From contig CAJJBZ010000004.1 of assembly GCA_905182535.1 (NCBI GenBank), positions 1 to 64,000 of the forward strand: 64,000 nt of DNA, written 5' to 3'. The translations under genes and the position numbers were made by a program. Of the stretch, positions 8,266-18,511 are shown in pieces. Source of the stretch: an uncultured Planktomarina sp. GTDB lineage: Bacteria; Pseudomonadota; Alphaproteobacteria; Rhodobacterales; Rhodobacteraceae. Below the pieces are notes generated by a model. It was given only the letters and a program-made list of their open reading frames with translations, did no database searches and was not told the origin of the DNA. Position 1 is the stretch's first letter; the number at the start of each line of letters is the position of its first letter.

Positions 8266-11200
8266 ATGACGAAATTCGATGCAAGCTGGGTGAAAGCTGA
8301 GGAAGCCAAACGGAAGCGTATGGCTGAAAATGGTATGTATTCTGAGGCTGAAGAACACGCCAGCTGTGGTGTGGGCCTTGTGGTTTCTATTGATGGCAAG
8401 CCAAGCCGCAAGGTTGTGCAGGCAGGCATCGATGCGCTCAAAGCCGTTTGGCATCGCGGCGCTGTAGATGCAGATGGTAAAACTGGCGACGGCGCGGGCA
8501 TTCACGTGCAAATCCCAGTCCCATTCTTTTATAATCAAATTGAACGCACCGGCCACACCCCGCGTATGGAAGAGCTTATGGCTGTGGGGCAGGTGTTTCT
8601 ACCTCGGACCAATTTTGGCGCCCAAGAGACCTGTAGGACAATTGTGGAATCTGAAGTCCTACGCATGGGTTATTATATTTACGGATGGCGCCATGTACCC
8701 GTGAATGTTGCCTGCTTGGGTGATAAAGCTAACGCAACCCGCCCAGAGATTGAACAGATTTTGATCTCTAATTCCAAAGGCGTAAATGAAGAGATATTTG
8801 AGCGCGAACTTTATGTCATACGCCGGCGGATAGAAAACGCTGCCTTAGCGGCGGGCATTAATGAGTTGTATTTGGCCAGTCTGTCTTGTCGTTCCATCAT
8901 CTATAAAGGTATGTTCTTGGCGCAAGATGTGTCAGAGTTTTACCCTGATTTAAAAGACGACCGTTTTGAATCGGCCTTCGCTCTGTATCATCAGCGGTAT
9001 TCAACAAATACCTTTCCACAGTGGTGGTTAGCGCAGCCATTTCGCATGTTAGCGCACAATGGTGAGATAAATACACTCAAAGGCAACACTAACTGGATGA
9101 AAAGCCATGAGATCAGGATGTCTTCGGATGCGTTTGGGGATATGGCTGAAGATATTAAGCCAGTAATTCCAAGTGGTTCATCAGATTCAGCGGCTTTGGA
9201 CTCTGTGTTTGAAATGCTGGTGCGCGCGGGGCGAAATGCCCCTATGGCAAAAACTATGTTGGTGCCAGAAAGTTGGTCAAAACAGGCTGTGGATTTACCA
9301 AAATCTTGGATTGATATGTATTCATATTGTAACTCTGTAATGGAGCCATGGGATGGCCCTGCTGCGTTGGCTATGACTGACGGTCGCTGGGTTTGCGCTG
9401 GGTTGGACCGTAATGGCCTGCGCCCAATGCGATACGTGGTAACTGGGGATGGTTTGCTGATCGCTGGTTCTGAGGCTGGAATGGTTTACGTGGATGAGGC
9501 TAACGTCAAAGAAAAAGGCGCGCTTGGCCCTGGACAGCTACTTGCTGTGGACATGGATGAGGGGCGTTTATACCACGATACCGAAATGAAAGACAAATTG
9601 GCTGCAAGCCGAGATTTTGGCGCGTGGGTGGGTAAAATTAATGAGCTAGATGATGATTTGGCTAAAGCAATTGAGGCGCCGCTGTTCGCCGGTGCAGAAT
9701 TGCGCCAACGCCAGATCGCTGCAGGTTATACCTCTTGGCTTGAGCAAATACTCGCGCCAATGGCTGAAGACGGCAAAGAAACTTTGGCATCTATGGGTGA
9801 TGACACGCCTTCAGCGGTGCTGAGCGAAAAATATCGTCCTCTATCACATTTTTTCCGACAAAACTTTAGTCAGGTGACTAATCCTCCGATTGACAGTTTG
9901 CGCGAATTTCGAGTGATGAGCTTAAAGACAAGGTTTGGAAATCTCAAAAATGTACTGGATGAAAGTAGTGCTCAAACTGAAATCTTAGTCTTAAATTCTC
10001 CTTTTGTAGCTAATGTACAATTCCAACGCCTGTTGAAAAACTTCAATGCGCCTATGGTAGAAATTGATTGCACCTTCCCATCAGGTGCTGAAGCTGGATC
10101 CTTACAAACGGCGCTCAACCGTATCCGCTCAGAGGCGGAAGATGCGGTGCGTTCTGGTGCTGGGCATTTGGTACTGACCGATCAACATGCCACGGATATG
10201 CGGATTGCTATGCCAATGATTTTGGCCACTAGTGCCGTGCACTCTTGGCTCACCCGCCAAGGATTGCGGACTTTTACCTCCGTTAATGTTCGTTCAGCGG
10301 AATGTATTGATCCGCATTATTTTGCGGTTCTGATTGGCTGTGGTGCTACCGTGGTCAATGCCTATCTGGCCGAAGACAGTTTGGCTGATCGGATTGAACG
10401 AGGCTTGCTTGATTGTGCTCTGACGGAAGCTGTTGCGCGCTACAGGAACGCGATCGACCAAGGCCTTTTAAAGATCATGGCGAAAATGGGTATTTCTGTG
10501 GTCTCCTCCTATCGTGGTGGATTAAACTTTGAAGCGGTGGGCCTGTCGCGTGCCATGTGCGCTGAATATTTCCCTGGCATGACATCACGAATTTCTGGGA
10601 TAGGTGTGGTTGGCATTCAGCGCAAAGCGGAGTCTATTCATGCGAGCGCCTATAAAAATGCCAGTGACGTTTTGCCAATTGGTGGGTTTTATAAGGCGCG
10701 GCGCTCTGGTGAGAAACACGCTTGGGAAGCCCAGACCATGCATCTTTTGCAAGCGGCCTGTGAACGTGGCAGTTTTGAAATGTGGAAAAACTACTCTGCA
10801 AAATTACAGGCAAACCCCCCAATTCATCTACGTGATTTGCTAGCGATTAAACCATTGGGTGCGGCCATTTCTGTGGATGAGGTTGAAAGTATCACTTCTA
10901 TCCGTCAGCGCTTTGTGACTCCGGGGATGTCCCTTGGAGCCTTAAGCCCCGAGGCGCATAAAACCCTGAATGTTGCGATGAACCGCATTGGAGCCAAGTC
11001 TGACAGTGGCGAAGGCGGAGAAGATCCTGCACATTTTGTACCTGAGGCGAATGGTGACAACCCATCGGCCAAAATAAAACAGGTGGCCTCTGGTCGCTTT
11101 GGCGTGACGGCGGAATATCTTAACCACTGCGAAGAATTAGAAATCAAAGTGGCACAGGGTGCCAAGCCTGGTGAGGGCGGCCAATTACCTGGTATGAAGG

Positions 11201-12804
11201 TCACCGACCTAATCGCACGTCTGCGTCACTCGACCAAAGGCGTGACATTGATCAGTCCGCCACCACACCATGATATTTATTCCATCGAGGATCTGGCACA
11301 GCTGATTTATGACCTCAAGCAGATCAACCCGCGCTGTAAAGTGACTGTGAAATTGGTGGCAGCTTCTGGCGTTGGCACAATTGCGGCCGGTGTGGCGAAG
11401 GCCAATGCCGACATCATTCTGATTTCGGGCCACAATGGCGGCACTGGGGCATCTCCTGCGACTTCAATTAAGTTTGCGGGTCTTCCTTGGGAAATGGGGC
11501 TGACTGAGGCGCATCAGGTTTTGGCGATGAACAACCTGCGTGAGCGGGTGACATTGCGCACCGACGGTGGCCTGCGTACCGGTCGTGATATTGTGATGGC
11601 GGCGATGATGGGTGCCGAGGAATATGGCATTGGCACCGCAGCTTTGATCGCGATGGGCTGTATTATGGTGCGGCAATGCCAATCAAACACCTGCCCAGTT
11701 GGGGTTTGCACACAAGATGAAGATCTGCGCGGTAAATTCAACGGATCGGCAGATAAAGTAGTCAACTTGATCACATTTTACGCACAGGAAGTTCGTGAAA
11801 TTTTGGCCAGCATCGGTGCGCGCTCTTTGGGTGAAGTGATCGGGCGCGCGGATCTTTTGAGCCAAGTCTCGCGCGGATCTGCGCATTTGGACGATTTGGA
11901 CCTTAACCCTCTGCTGATCACAGTCGATGGTGCGGATCAAATTTCTTATGATCGTCATAAACCGCGCAATCCTGTGCCTGACACTCTGGACGCGCAGATT
12001 GTGACGGACGCTGCACGATTTTTGCAGGAGGGCGAAAAAATGCAACTGCAATACGCAGTGCAAAACACTTCACGCTCAATTGGAACGCGCATTTCCAGCC
12101 ATATAGTAACCAAATTTGGCATGCGAAACTCGTTACAGCCTGATCACCTGACGATTAAACTTCAGGGCTCGGCGGGCCAGGCTTTGGGGGCGTTTGCAGC
12201 TCCTGGTCTTAAGTTAGAAGTGGCTGGTGAAGCGAATGACTATGTGGGCAAAGGCCTATCTGGAGGTACGATTGTAGTACGCCCGGCGCAAATTAGTCCT
12301 TTGGTGGCATCTGAGAACACGATCATTGGTAATACGGTGCTCTATGGGGCTACAGCGGGTTATCTTTTCGCCGCGGGTCGTGCGGGAGAGCGTTTCGCAG
12401 TGCGTAATTCAGGCGCTAAAACGGTGGTTGAAGGCTGTGGATCCAATGGTTGTGAATATATGACTGGTGGAATTTCGGTAATCTTGGGGTCAATTGGAGC
12501 CAACTTTGGTGCTGGTATGACTGGCGGTATGGCTTACCTTTATGACCCAAAGGATAGTACAGCTCCAATGATGAATATGGAAACATTGGTCACGTGCTCG
12601 GTTACGGCTCCTCATTGGGAACAAGAACTCAAAGACTTGGTTATACGCCACGCCAATGAAACCGGGTCGCTTAAAGCGGCTGATATTTTGCAGCATTGGG
12701 ACCAAGAACGTCATAATTTCATACAGGTTTGTCCTAAAGAAATGCTCGTACACTTGCCGGCCTCACTGAACGACGCTCAGGCTCAATCCGTGCCTGCTGA
12801 ATGA
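8266..12804 (+). CDS. gltB: Glutamate synthase (NADPH) large subunit
   Basis: The 1512-residue GltB makes two glutamates from glutamine and 2-oxoglutarate. The mature N-terminal catalytic Cys is Cys34 in HASCGVGLV, so a 33-residue propeptide is expected to be removed. The class II amidase domain covers about 34-430, with RYSTNTFPQW. The FMN/synthase domain follows at about 850-1230 (SGEGGEDP, SGHNGGTGASP). The 3Fe-4S cysteines are CIMVRQCQSNTCPVGVC. The C-terminal GXGXG beta-helix spans about 1260-1490. A good AGGAG precedes the ATG. It is co-transcribed with gltD and is the main ammonia assimilation route under nitrogen limitation. Confidence 0.97.
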   Translation: MTKFDASWVKAEEAKRKRMAENGMYSEAEEHASCGVGLVVSIDGKPSRKVVQAGIDALKAVWHRGAVDADGKTGDGAGIHVQIPVPFFYNQIERTGHTPRMEELMAVGQVFLPRTNFGAQETCRTIVESEVLRMGYYIYGWRHVPVNVACLGDKANATRPEIEQILISNSKGVNEEIFERELYVIRRRIENAALAAGINELYLASLSCRSIIYKGMFLAQDVSEFYPDLKDDRFESAFALYHQRYSTNTFPQWWLAQPFRMLAHNGEINTLKGNTNWMKSHEIRMSSDAFGDMAEDIKPVIPSGSSDSAALDSVFEMLVRAGRNAPMAKTMLVPESWSKQAVDLPKSWIDMYSYCNSVMEPWDGPAALAMTDGRWVCAGLDRNGLRPMRYVVTGDGLLIAGSEAGMVYVDEANVKEKGALGPGQLLAVDMDEGRLYHDTEMKDKLAASRDFGAWVGKINELDDDLAKAIEAPLFAGAELRQRQIAAGYTSWLEQILAPMAEDGKETLASMGDDTPSAVLSEKYRPLSHFFRQNFSQVTNPPIDSLREFRVMSLKTRFGNLKNVLDESSAQTEILVLNSPFVANVQFQRLLKNFNAPMVEIDCTFPSGAEAGSLQTALNRIRSEAEDAVRSGAGHLVLTDQHATDMRIAMPMILATSAVHSWLTRQGLRTFTSVNVRSAECIDPHYFAVLIGCGATVVNAYLAEDSLADRIERGLLDCALTEAVARYRNAIDQGLLKIMAKMGISVVSSYRGGLNFEAVGLSRAMCAEYFPGMTSRISGIGVVGIQRKAESIHASAYKNASDVLPIGGFYKARRSGEKHAWEAQTMHLLQAACERGSFEMWKNYSAKLQANPPIHLRDLLAIKPLGAAISVDEVESITSIRQRFVTPGMSLGALSPEAHKTLNVAMNRIGAKSDSGEGGEDPAHFVPEANGDNPSAKIKQVASGRFGVTAEYLNHCEELEIKVAQGAKPGEGGQLPGMKVTDLIARLRHSTKGVTLISPPPHHDIYSIEDLAQLIYDLKQINPRCKVTVKLVAASGVGTIAAGVAKANADIILISGHNGGTGASPATSIKFAGLPWEMGLTEAHQVLAMNNLRERVTLRTDGGLRTGRDIVMAAMMGAEEYGIGTAALIAMGCIMVRQCQSNTCPVGVCTQDEDLRGKFNGSADKVVNLITFYAQEVREILASIGARSLGEVIGRADLLSQVSRGSAHLDDLDLNPLLITVDGADQISYDRHKPRNPVPDTLDAQIVTDAARFLQEGEKMQLQYAVQNTSRSIGTRISSHIVTKFGMRNSLQPDHLTIKLQGSAGQALGAFAAPGLKLEVAGEANDYVGKGLSGGTIVVRPAQISPLVASENTIIGNTVLYGATAGYLFAAGRAGERFAVRNSGAKTVVEGCGSNGCEYMTGGISVILGSIGANFGAGMTGGMAYLYDPKDSTAPMMNMETLVTCSVTAPHWEQELKDLVIRHANETGSLKAADILQHWDQERHNFIQVCPKEMLVHLPASLNDAQAQSVPAE

Positions 12805-12880
12805 ATTTTAAGAGGTGGCTTAGAATTATGCCGCTTTTTCGGAAGTTGACGGGTACCACTCGATGTGGTGTGGCTAACCT

Positions 12881-13630
12881 ATGGCAAGTAAAAGCACTTT
12901 ATCTGAAGATCCTGAGGGTCACGAGGCCAAAGTGGCGTCTAAAATTTTGCGAGTTAAGCAAACCTTAAGTGTGATAGCTCGGTGGGTTTTGCGAGGACTT
13001 TTGGTCTGTTTAATTGTTTTCGCAGGCTGGGGCCTTGCCTATCGCTGGCTGAACCCACCCACCACATTATACATGATGCAAGAAAGCTGGCGTCTTGATG
13101 GCATCCAGTATGACTGGGTGGATATTGAAGATGTTGCTCCAGTCATGCTGCGTGCCTTGGTAGCAGCTGAGGATGCTAGCTTCTGCAGCCATTGGGGCAT
13201 CGACAGCGCAGCCGTACGTCAAGCTCTGCGCGATGGTGCAATGCGAGGTGGCTCTACCATCAGCCAGCAGACGGTGAAGAACGCCTTTCTGTGGCAGGGC
13301 CGTAGCTGGCTACGGAAAGCTATTGAAGCGCTAATGACACCCTACTCTGAGGCGGTTTGGAGCAAGAAGCGGCTGCTTGAAATTTATATGAATTTGGCGG
13401 AGTTTGACACGGGCGTCTTTGGCATTCAGGCTGCCGCTGTACATCATTTTGGAATTGACGCTGCAAAGCTGAATCGCGTGCAGGCGGGGCGGTTAGCAGT
13501 TGTTCTACCCGATCCCAAGGGGCGTAGCGCTATAAAACCTGATGCTAGTTTGAAAAAACATGCAGCCTCCGTGATCGCAGGATCAGATATGATTGCAGCT
13601 GACGGCCGCGCCGCGTGTTTTGAGGATTGA
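12881..13630 (+). CDS. mtgA: Monofunctional peptidoglycan glycosyltransferase (GT51)
   Basis: The 249-residue protein has one N-terminal membrane segment (about 38-58) and a GT51 domain. It polymerises lipid II glycan strands at the outer face of the inner membrane. Motifs seen are AAEDASFCSHWGID (catalytic Glu), RGGSTISQQTVKN, RSWLRKAIEA and KKRLLEIYMNLAEF, which are GT51 conserved boxes. No transpeptidase domain is present, so it is MtgA rather than a class A PBP. It lies 76 bases after gltB in the same direction and precedes the GST and queG genes. Confidence 0.93.
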   Translation: MASKSTLSEDPEGHEAKVASKILRVKQTLSVIARWVLRGLLVCLIVFAGWGLAYRWLNPPTTLYMMQESWRLDGIQYDWVDIEDVAPVMLRALVAAEDASFCSHWGIDSAAVRQALRDGAMRGGSTISQQTVKNAFLWQGRSWLRKAIEALMTPYSEAVWSKKRLLEIYMNLAEFDTGVFGIQAAAVHHFGIDAAKLNRVQAGRLAVVLPDPKGRSAIKPDASLKKHAASVIAGSDMIAADGRAACFED

Positions 13631-13684
13631 TTGCCGACCCCAAGGGCGGCTAAGACAATATGATATGTTTAAAGAGAAATTTGT

Positions 13685-14350
13685 ATGAATACTTTATATC
13701 ATGTTCCGCTGTCGCCCTTCTGCCGTAAAGTGCGGCTGAGCTTGGCAGAGAAGAAAATTGAAGTGCAGCTGGTGGAAGAGCGCTACTGGGAGCCGGATGC
13801 TGACTTCTTGCGGCGTAATCCGGCTGGTAAAGTACCTGTTCTAAAATTAGGTGGTAAAATTTTTTCAGAATCTTCTGCGATATGTGAATATTTGGAAGAG
13901 AAGTATCCAGAGCCTAGTTTGCTACCACAAGATGCAGAAACTCGTTTTGAAGTGCGTCGGTTGGTGTCTTGGTTTGATGACAAATTTCATCGTGAGGTCA
14001 CAGCCAACCTGCTGTATGAGCGGGTTAATCGTAAGATTCATGGATCCGGCTATCCGGTATCGGCTAATGTAAAGGCTGGCGCCAAGGCTATCAAATTTCA
14101 TTTGGATTATCTTGCCAGGCTTTTAGATAATCGCCGCTGGCTTGCAGGCGATGCTATGAGTCTTGCAGATTTTGCGGCTGCAGCACATTTGTCCTCGCTT
14201 GATTATATTTGTGATGTGGATTGGAATCGATCTGAGGCTGTCAAAGATTGGTATGCTACATTAAAATCTCGTCCTGCATTTAGATCTATACTGGCTGACA
14301 ATGTACCAGGTTTTCCACAGCCAAATCATTATTCAAACCTTGACTTCTGA
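13685..14350 (+). CDS. Glutathione S-transferase family protein
   Basis: The 221-residue protein has a thioredoxin-like N-terminal GST domain ([16 protein letters not shown], then the GSH-site motif [10 protein letters not shown]). An all-helical C-terminal domain follows with [17 protein letters not shown], the N-capping box motif. The active site has SPFC, with Ser and Cys both available. Family members conjugate or reduce electrophiles with glutathione; the substrate cannot be read from sequence. Its 3' end overlaps the start region of queG, implying translational coupling. Confidence 0.9.
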   Translation: MNTLYHVPLSPFCRKVRLSLAEKKIEVQLVEERYWEPDADFLRRNPAGKVPVLKLGGKIFSESSAICEYLEEKYPEPSLLPQDAETRFEVRRLVSWFDDKFHREVTANLLYERVNRKIHGSGYPVSANVKAGAKAIKFHLDYLARLLDNRRWLAGDAMSLADFAAAAHLSSLDYICDVDWNRSEAVKDWYATLKSRPAFRSILADNVPGFPQPNHYSNLDF

Positions 14351-15377
14351 TCTCAAAAATAGGCTTGTTGCTCAGGCCCTTGCGGAGGGTTTTAGTAATG
14401 CACGGATTACACGTCCGGATGCGATTCCAGATGTTCCCGCGCGGCTAGATGCATTCTTAGATGCAGGCTACCATGGGCAAATGGCTTGGATGGAAGATCG
14501 CAAAGTATGGCGTGGCTCTCCTGACGCCTTATGGCCTGAGGCGCGATCTGTTGTGATGCTGGCGGAAAGCTACACTCCGGATGTTGATCCTTTAGAGAAT
14601 CTTACCAACCGTGATATTGGGAACATCAGTATCTATGCGCAGGGAAAAGACTATCATTACATCGTTAAAAAACGGCTAAAACGTTTGGCCAGGTGGCTAA
14701 TTTCTGAAGGTGGTGGAGAAGTTAAGGTCTTTGTGGACACAGCACCGGTGGCTGAAAAACCTTTGGGTCAGGCGGCGGGTCTTGGGTGGCAAGGTAAGCA
14801 TACGAATTTGGTGAGCCGGGATACTGGCAACTGGATGTTTCTGGGTGCTGTTTTTACTACGCTTGAGCTGGAGCCTGATCCTGCGGAGGTTGATCATTGT
14901 GGTAACTGCACCCGCTGTTTGGACATCTGCCCAACCAATGCCTTTGTAGCACCTTATAAAATGGATGCGCGCCGCTGCATTTCTTATCTGACCATTGAGC
15001 ATAAGGGGCCAGTTGATCTGGAGCTGCGCCGGGGTATTGGCAATCATATATATGGCTGTGATGATTGCCTAGCGGCTTGCCCTTGGAATAAATTTGCAGT
15101 GCAAGCTTCTGATATGCGGTATGCGGCTAAAGATGATCTCGGGGCGCCCCGTTTGATGGATCTGGTGGGGCTTTCTGATTTGGCATTTAGAAAGAAATTT
15201 TCAGGTTCTCCAATCAAGCGTATCGGTAGGGACCGTTTTATTCGCAACGTCCTATACGCCATTGGTAATACCCAAAATCCCACCTACTTGCCCTTGATTG
15301 CACCGCTTACCACAGATCTTGATCCAACCGTGGCAGAGGCTGCGGGATGGGCCCTCAAACAGATCGAATTAGCTTAG
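14340..15377 (+). CDS. queG: Epoxyqueuosine reductase
   Basis: QueG reduces epoxyqueuosine to queuosine in tRNA, using cobalamin and two 4Fe-4S clusters. The ferredoxin-like cysteines are clear: [12 protein letters not shown] near residue 190 and [13 protein letters not shown] near residue 240. Other conserved stretches are [25 protein letters not shown] and [15 protein letters not shown] place the start at TTG 14340 (TSDLKNRLV), overlapping the GST stop. The ATG at 14301 is in frame but adds residues that look unrelated to the family. About 345 residues, normal length. Confidence 0.9.
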   Translation: MTSDLKNRLVAQALAEGFSNARITRPDAIPDVPARLDAFLDAGYHGQMAWMEDRKVWRGSPDALWPEARSVVMLAESYTPDVDPLENLTNRDIGNISIYAQGKDYHYIVKKRLKRLARWLISEGGGEVKVFVDTAPVAEKPLGQAAGLGWQGKHTNLVSRDTGNWMFLGAVFTTLELEPDPAEVDHCGNCTRCLDICPTNAFVAPYKMDARRCISYLTIEHKGPVDLELRRGIGNHIYGCDDCLAACPWNKFAVQASDMRYAAKDDLGAPRLMDLVGLSDLAFRKKFSGSPIKRIGRDRFIRNVLYAIGNTQNPTYLPLIAPLTTDLDPTVAEAAGWALKQIELA

Positions 15378-15379
15378 CT

Positions 15380-16192
15380 CTAATCTGTTGGAACGGCGAA
15401 TGTGAGGTTGGCCCAAAGGCTGTGCCACACTGGATTGCCTTTAACTTCTGGATCTATTGGGATCAAAGCAACACTGTCGATCATATATTCCTGACCTGCT
15501 GTTACTGGGAATTTGGCAACTCCATCTGCATCCGTTTGGTGAAGGCTGATCTGGACTTCGCCAGTTTCCCTGAGAGCCCGCTGGAAAACTTCTACCTGCA
15601 CATTTGGACGTGGTTGGCCCATCATCAAAACGCGCACCTGCATGCCATTGCTTAGGTCATCAGTATAGGGATTGGTGAGGGCCACAATTTCGATGTCGAG
15701 CCCAACTGACATATCTTTTCCAGCACCGTCCCCGACTGCTATCAAAGATTTGGCAAACCGCCGATAGCTTTCCCTAAAATCAACCTCTGGCAAGCCACGT
15801 GCCTGATGGGCTTCCGGTTGTCCTTCAAAGCTCTTGTGCGTCACAAATTTTAAAAATTTTTCATAGTCCTTATAAGTCAGAGAGCTGTCAGTGGTTTCAT
15901 GCACTAAAACTGCCAGCCCATTGGATAGGCCTGAGTGCTGAAAAGCAGGCCTATCACCATTACGTCCGGTCACTTGAGTGGTCTGTCTGCCTTGAACTAC
16001 CTCCTGCCGTGCAGTTTGTCGGCTCAAAAACGACTGGCCACTCCCATTGAAGCCTTGACCTACCCGGAAGTGTGCCTCGATTGGTTCGTCAACACTAACT
16101 TCATATTTCACTGGAGAAATCCAGAATTCATGGGCATATACTGGAACTGAAACGAGCAGGCTGAAAATCAAACTAAGGGAACGCAGATACAT
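15380..16192 (-). CDS. DUF4198 domain periplasmic protein
   Basis: The 270-residue protein has a classical signal peptide (about 1-20, ending VYA) followed by mature HEFWISPVKYEV, the hallmark start of DUF4198 proteins. These are thought to be periplasmic proteins linked to nickel or cobalt uptake. The domain is beta-rich with conserved RVGQGFNG. A His at the mature N-terminus could be a metal ligand. It is divergent from the HupE-like gene, 51 bases between starts, so the two probably share a promoter region and a role in metal uptake. Its end abuts queG convergently by 2 bases. Confidence 0.75.
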   Translation of the reverse strand: MYLRSLSLIFSLLVSVPVYAHEFWISPVKYEVSVDEPIEAHFRVGQGFNGSGQSFLSRQTARQEVVQGRQTTQVTGRNGDRPAFQHSGLSNGLAVLVHETTDSSLTYKDYEKFLKFVTHKSFEGQPEAHQARGLPEVDFRESYRRFAKSLIAVGDGAGKDMSVGLDIEIVALTNPYTDDLSNGMQVRVLMMGQPRPNVQVEVFQRALRETGEVQISLHQTDADGVAKFPVTAGQEYMIDSVALIPIDPEVKGNPVWHSLWANLTFAVPTD

Positions 16193-16243
16193 GTTTAAGC
16201 CTTTTTTTAAGATATACTTTAAAATGTTGTTCGTTTTGTACTG

Positions 16244-17348
16244 ATGTCAAGCGCTCTTATGATCTTGCTTGCCTTTTGTGGAGCATCACAGGCTCATGAG
16301 CTGCGGCCAGCGGTAGCCGATGTAACCGTGACCCAATCAAAAATTCAAGTGGAGTTAATACTGGCGGTTGAGACATTGTTAGCGGGCATTGATCTCACAG
16401 AGATAATAGACACTGATGATGCTCCCCAGGCCGAGATCTATGATCAGCTGCGTGGTTTATCAGAGCAAGAACTGGTGAGTTTGGTTCGCTTGGAATGGCC
16501 TTTGCTGGCCAGTGGGTTCCTGTTGGAGGGGGCTGGCTCATTGAGCTTGGTTGACGTGGAGGTTATTACGGAGGCTAACCTAGATTTGCCCCGTGATACA
16601 AGGTTGATTATGCAAGCGAATCTGCCGCCAGGTAGTGGATCGGTTTCGCTCGGATGGATTGCCCGAAATGGTGGATTGGTGGTACGCCATGGGGATGGAC
16701 ATAATGCTTATGCAGCCTTTCCTTGACGGTGGAGAACTAAGTGCGCCTCTGCCGCGAGAGGGTGCAGTGGTTGAGAGCTTAGGAGCAGTCTTCTGGCGGT
16801 TTGTAGTTGAGGGCTTCGAGCATATTATACCCAAGGGTTTGGATCATATCCTGTTTGTGTTTGGATTGTTTTTGTTTTCCTTGGCATGGCGGCCGTTGCT
16901 GGCGCAGATCACTGCCTTTACTTTGGCACATACTGTGACTCTGGGTCTGGCAACCCTCAGTGTGATAACCATACCGGCGGCGCAAATGTGGCTGGTTGAG
17001 GTGCTCATTGCCATCTCGATTGCCTACGTGGCCATTGAAAACATTTTAAGGCCCAAGCTTGGTTGGTGGCGCATTGTGGTGGTCTTTGGGTTTGGCTTGC
17101 TGCATGGGCTGGGGTTTGCCTCTGTTTTGGGAGATCTTGGTCTGGCGCAGGGCCAGTTTGTTTTGTCGTTGATTGCCTTCAATATTGGAGTCGAGTTTGG
17201 CCAACTTACAGTCATTTTCGTGGTCTTCGCACTGCTTGCTCTGCCATTTGGCCGCGCGCGTTTTTACCGAAATATCGTGGTCGTGCCCTGCTCATTAGGA
17301 ATTGCAATTTTTGGGATTTGGTGGGCTATTGAGCGGAGCTTTTTGTGA
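16244..17348 (+). pseudogene. hupE: HupE/UreJ family metal transporter, frame broken once
   Basis: Two frames together encode a full HupE/UreJ-type protein. The N-terminal part (16244-16726) has a signal peptide ending SQAHELRPA and an extracytoplasmic domain ending NAYAAF. The C-terminal part starts near 16722 with LDGGELSAPLPR and carries six or so membrane helices, with HIIPKGLDHILFVFGLFL, FTLAHTVTLGLA and GLLHGLGFAS, the conserved His-rich metal sites. Deleting one C of the CC at about 16718-16719 restores one open frame of about 367 residues. The rest shows no decay, so sequence error is as likely as a young pseudogene. Family members move nickel or cobalt. Confidence 0.8.
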
Positions 17349-17543
17349 TCACTAACGGGAGGGTATGGGGTTTCAAAAATCTGATAACCGCCTAATTTTC
17401 TTACCGTTTGAATCATAATTAGTAAGGTCAAGATACGTGTTAAAACGTACATTTGTATCACTTGTCATTTTCCGCATCCTGTACTTGTGTAGCTTTAGCT
17501 AAAAGCAGCGCCCCCCAAAATCATAGGGCCAGATCGGACGAAA

Positions 17544-18452
17544 ATGACCGACAATATCCGTGGAATTTTACTCAAGGTGACGGCGGTTTCCATATTCACT
17601 GTAATGATGGCTCTGATTAAGGCCACCTCGGCGGAGGTGCCTGTAGGACAACAGGTGTTTTTTCGTGCTTTCTTTACGCTTTTGGTGGTGGTGGGCTGGT
17701 TGATCGCACGGGGAGATTTTCTAAGCGCCCTGCACACTTCCAATATCTTTAGCCATATGTGGCGTGGTCTTTCTGGTGCGGCTGCGATGTCATTGCGGTT
17801 TTTTGCACTTGGAATTCTCACATTTCCCGAGGTCGCGGCCTTGGGCTTTACCACCCCTTTAATACTAACGGTTCTGGCAGCGTTGATCTTGGGTGAAACC
17901 GTGCGAGCGTTCCGGTTGACCACTGTGGCTTTGGGCTTTGTTGGTGTGCTGATCGTGCTTTGGCCAACGTTTGACGTGAATGGCGACCGCAGTACATTGG
18001 AGCTGATTGGAGCTGCTGCTATTTTGGGATCTGCGGCTTTGGCGGCTTTGGCACAGATTTTTGTTCGCAGATTGGTAGCAACTGAGGGCACGGCGCAGAT
18101 CGTATTTTATTTCTCGCTTTTGATCACCTTTCTATCTTTCTTGTCTCTGCCTTTTGGCTGGGTTGTGCCATCTTTTGGGGCCATTACTATGCTGATCACT
18201 GCAGGGCTGATTGGTGGCGTAGGACAGATCTGCCTCACTGCCGCTTACCGAAATGCGCCTGCGTCGGTGGTGGCACCGTTCGATTATACGTCAATGCTCT
18301 TAGCTCTAGCAATTGCTTATTTCTGGTTCGCAGAAATCCCAACCGGCTGGACGATCTTAGGGGCTCTGGTGATCATTGCCTCTGGCGTGGTGATTATCTG
18401 GCGTGAACAGAGTCTAGGAAAGTTGCGCAATCGATCACAGGTCACGCATTAA
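17544..18452 (+). CDS. EamA/DMT-superfamily transporter
   Basis: The 302-residue protein has about ten membrane helices arranged as two EamA repeats (about 5-140 and 150-285). Motifs typical of the family are EVPVGQQVFFRAFFTLLVV and the second-repeat PASVVAPFDYTSMLLALA. Such proteins usually export amino acids or metabolites; the substrate is unknown. It is preceded by a 195-base gap with no clear motif beyond AT-rich promoter-like sequence. It converges on ilvE with a shared terminator hairpin. Confidence 0.88.
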   Translation: MTDNIRGILLKVTAVSIFTVMMALIKATSAEVPVGQQVFFRAFFTLLVVVGWLIARGDFLSALHTSNIFSHMWRGLSGAAAMSLRFFALGILTFPEVAALGFTTPLILTVLAALILGETVRAFRLTTVALGFVGVLIVLWPTFDVNGDRSTLELIGAAAILGSAALAALAQIFVRRLVATEGTAQIVFYFSLLITFLSFLSLPFGWVVPSFGAITMLITAGLIGGVGQICLTAAYRNAPASVVAPFDYTSMLLALAIAYFWFAEIPTGWTILGALVIIASGVVIIWREQSLGKLRNRSQVTH

Positions 18453-18462
18453 ACATGAAAAA

Positions 18463-18487
18463 GGCCTCTGCCCAGTTGGGCAAGGCC
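18463..18487 (-). terminator. Rho-independent terminator between the DMT gene and ilvE
   Basis: GGCCT-C-TGCCCA is separated by GT from TGGGCA-AGGCC, giving an 11-pair stem with one bulge. On the minus strand it is followed by five Ts, so it should end the ilvE transcript. In the plus direction the U run is weaker, so use from both sides is possible. Confidence 0.75.
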
Positions 18488-18511
18488 AAGTTTCTTGTGG
18501 GTATTGGCGAA

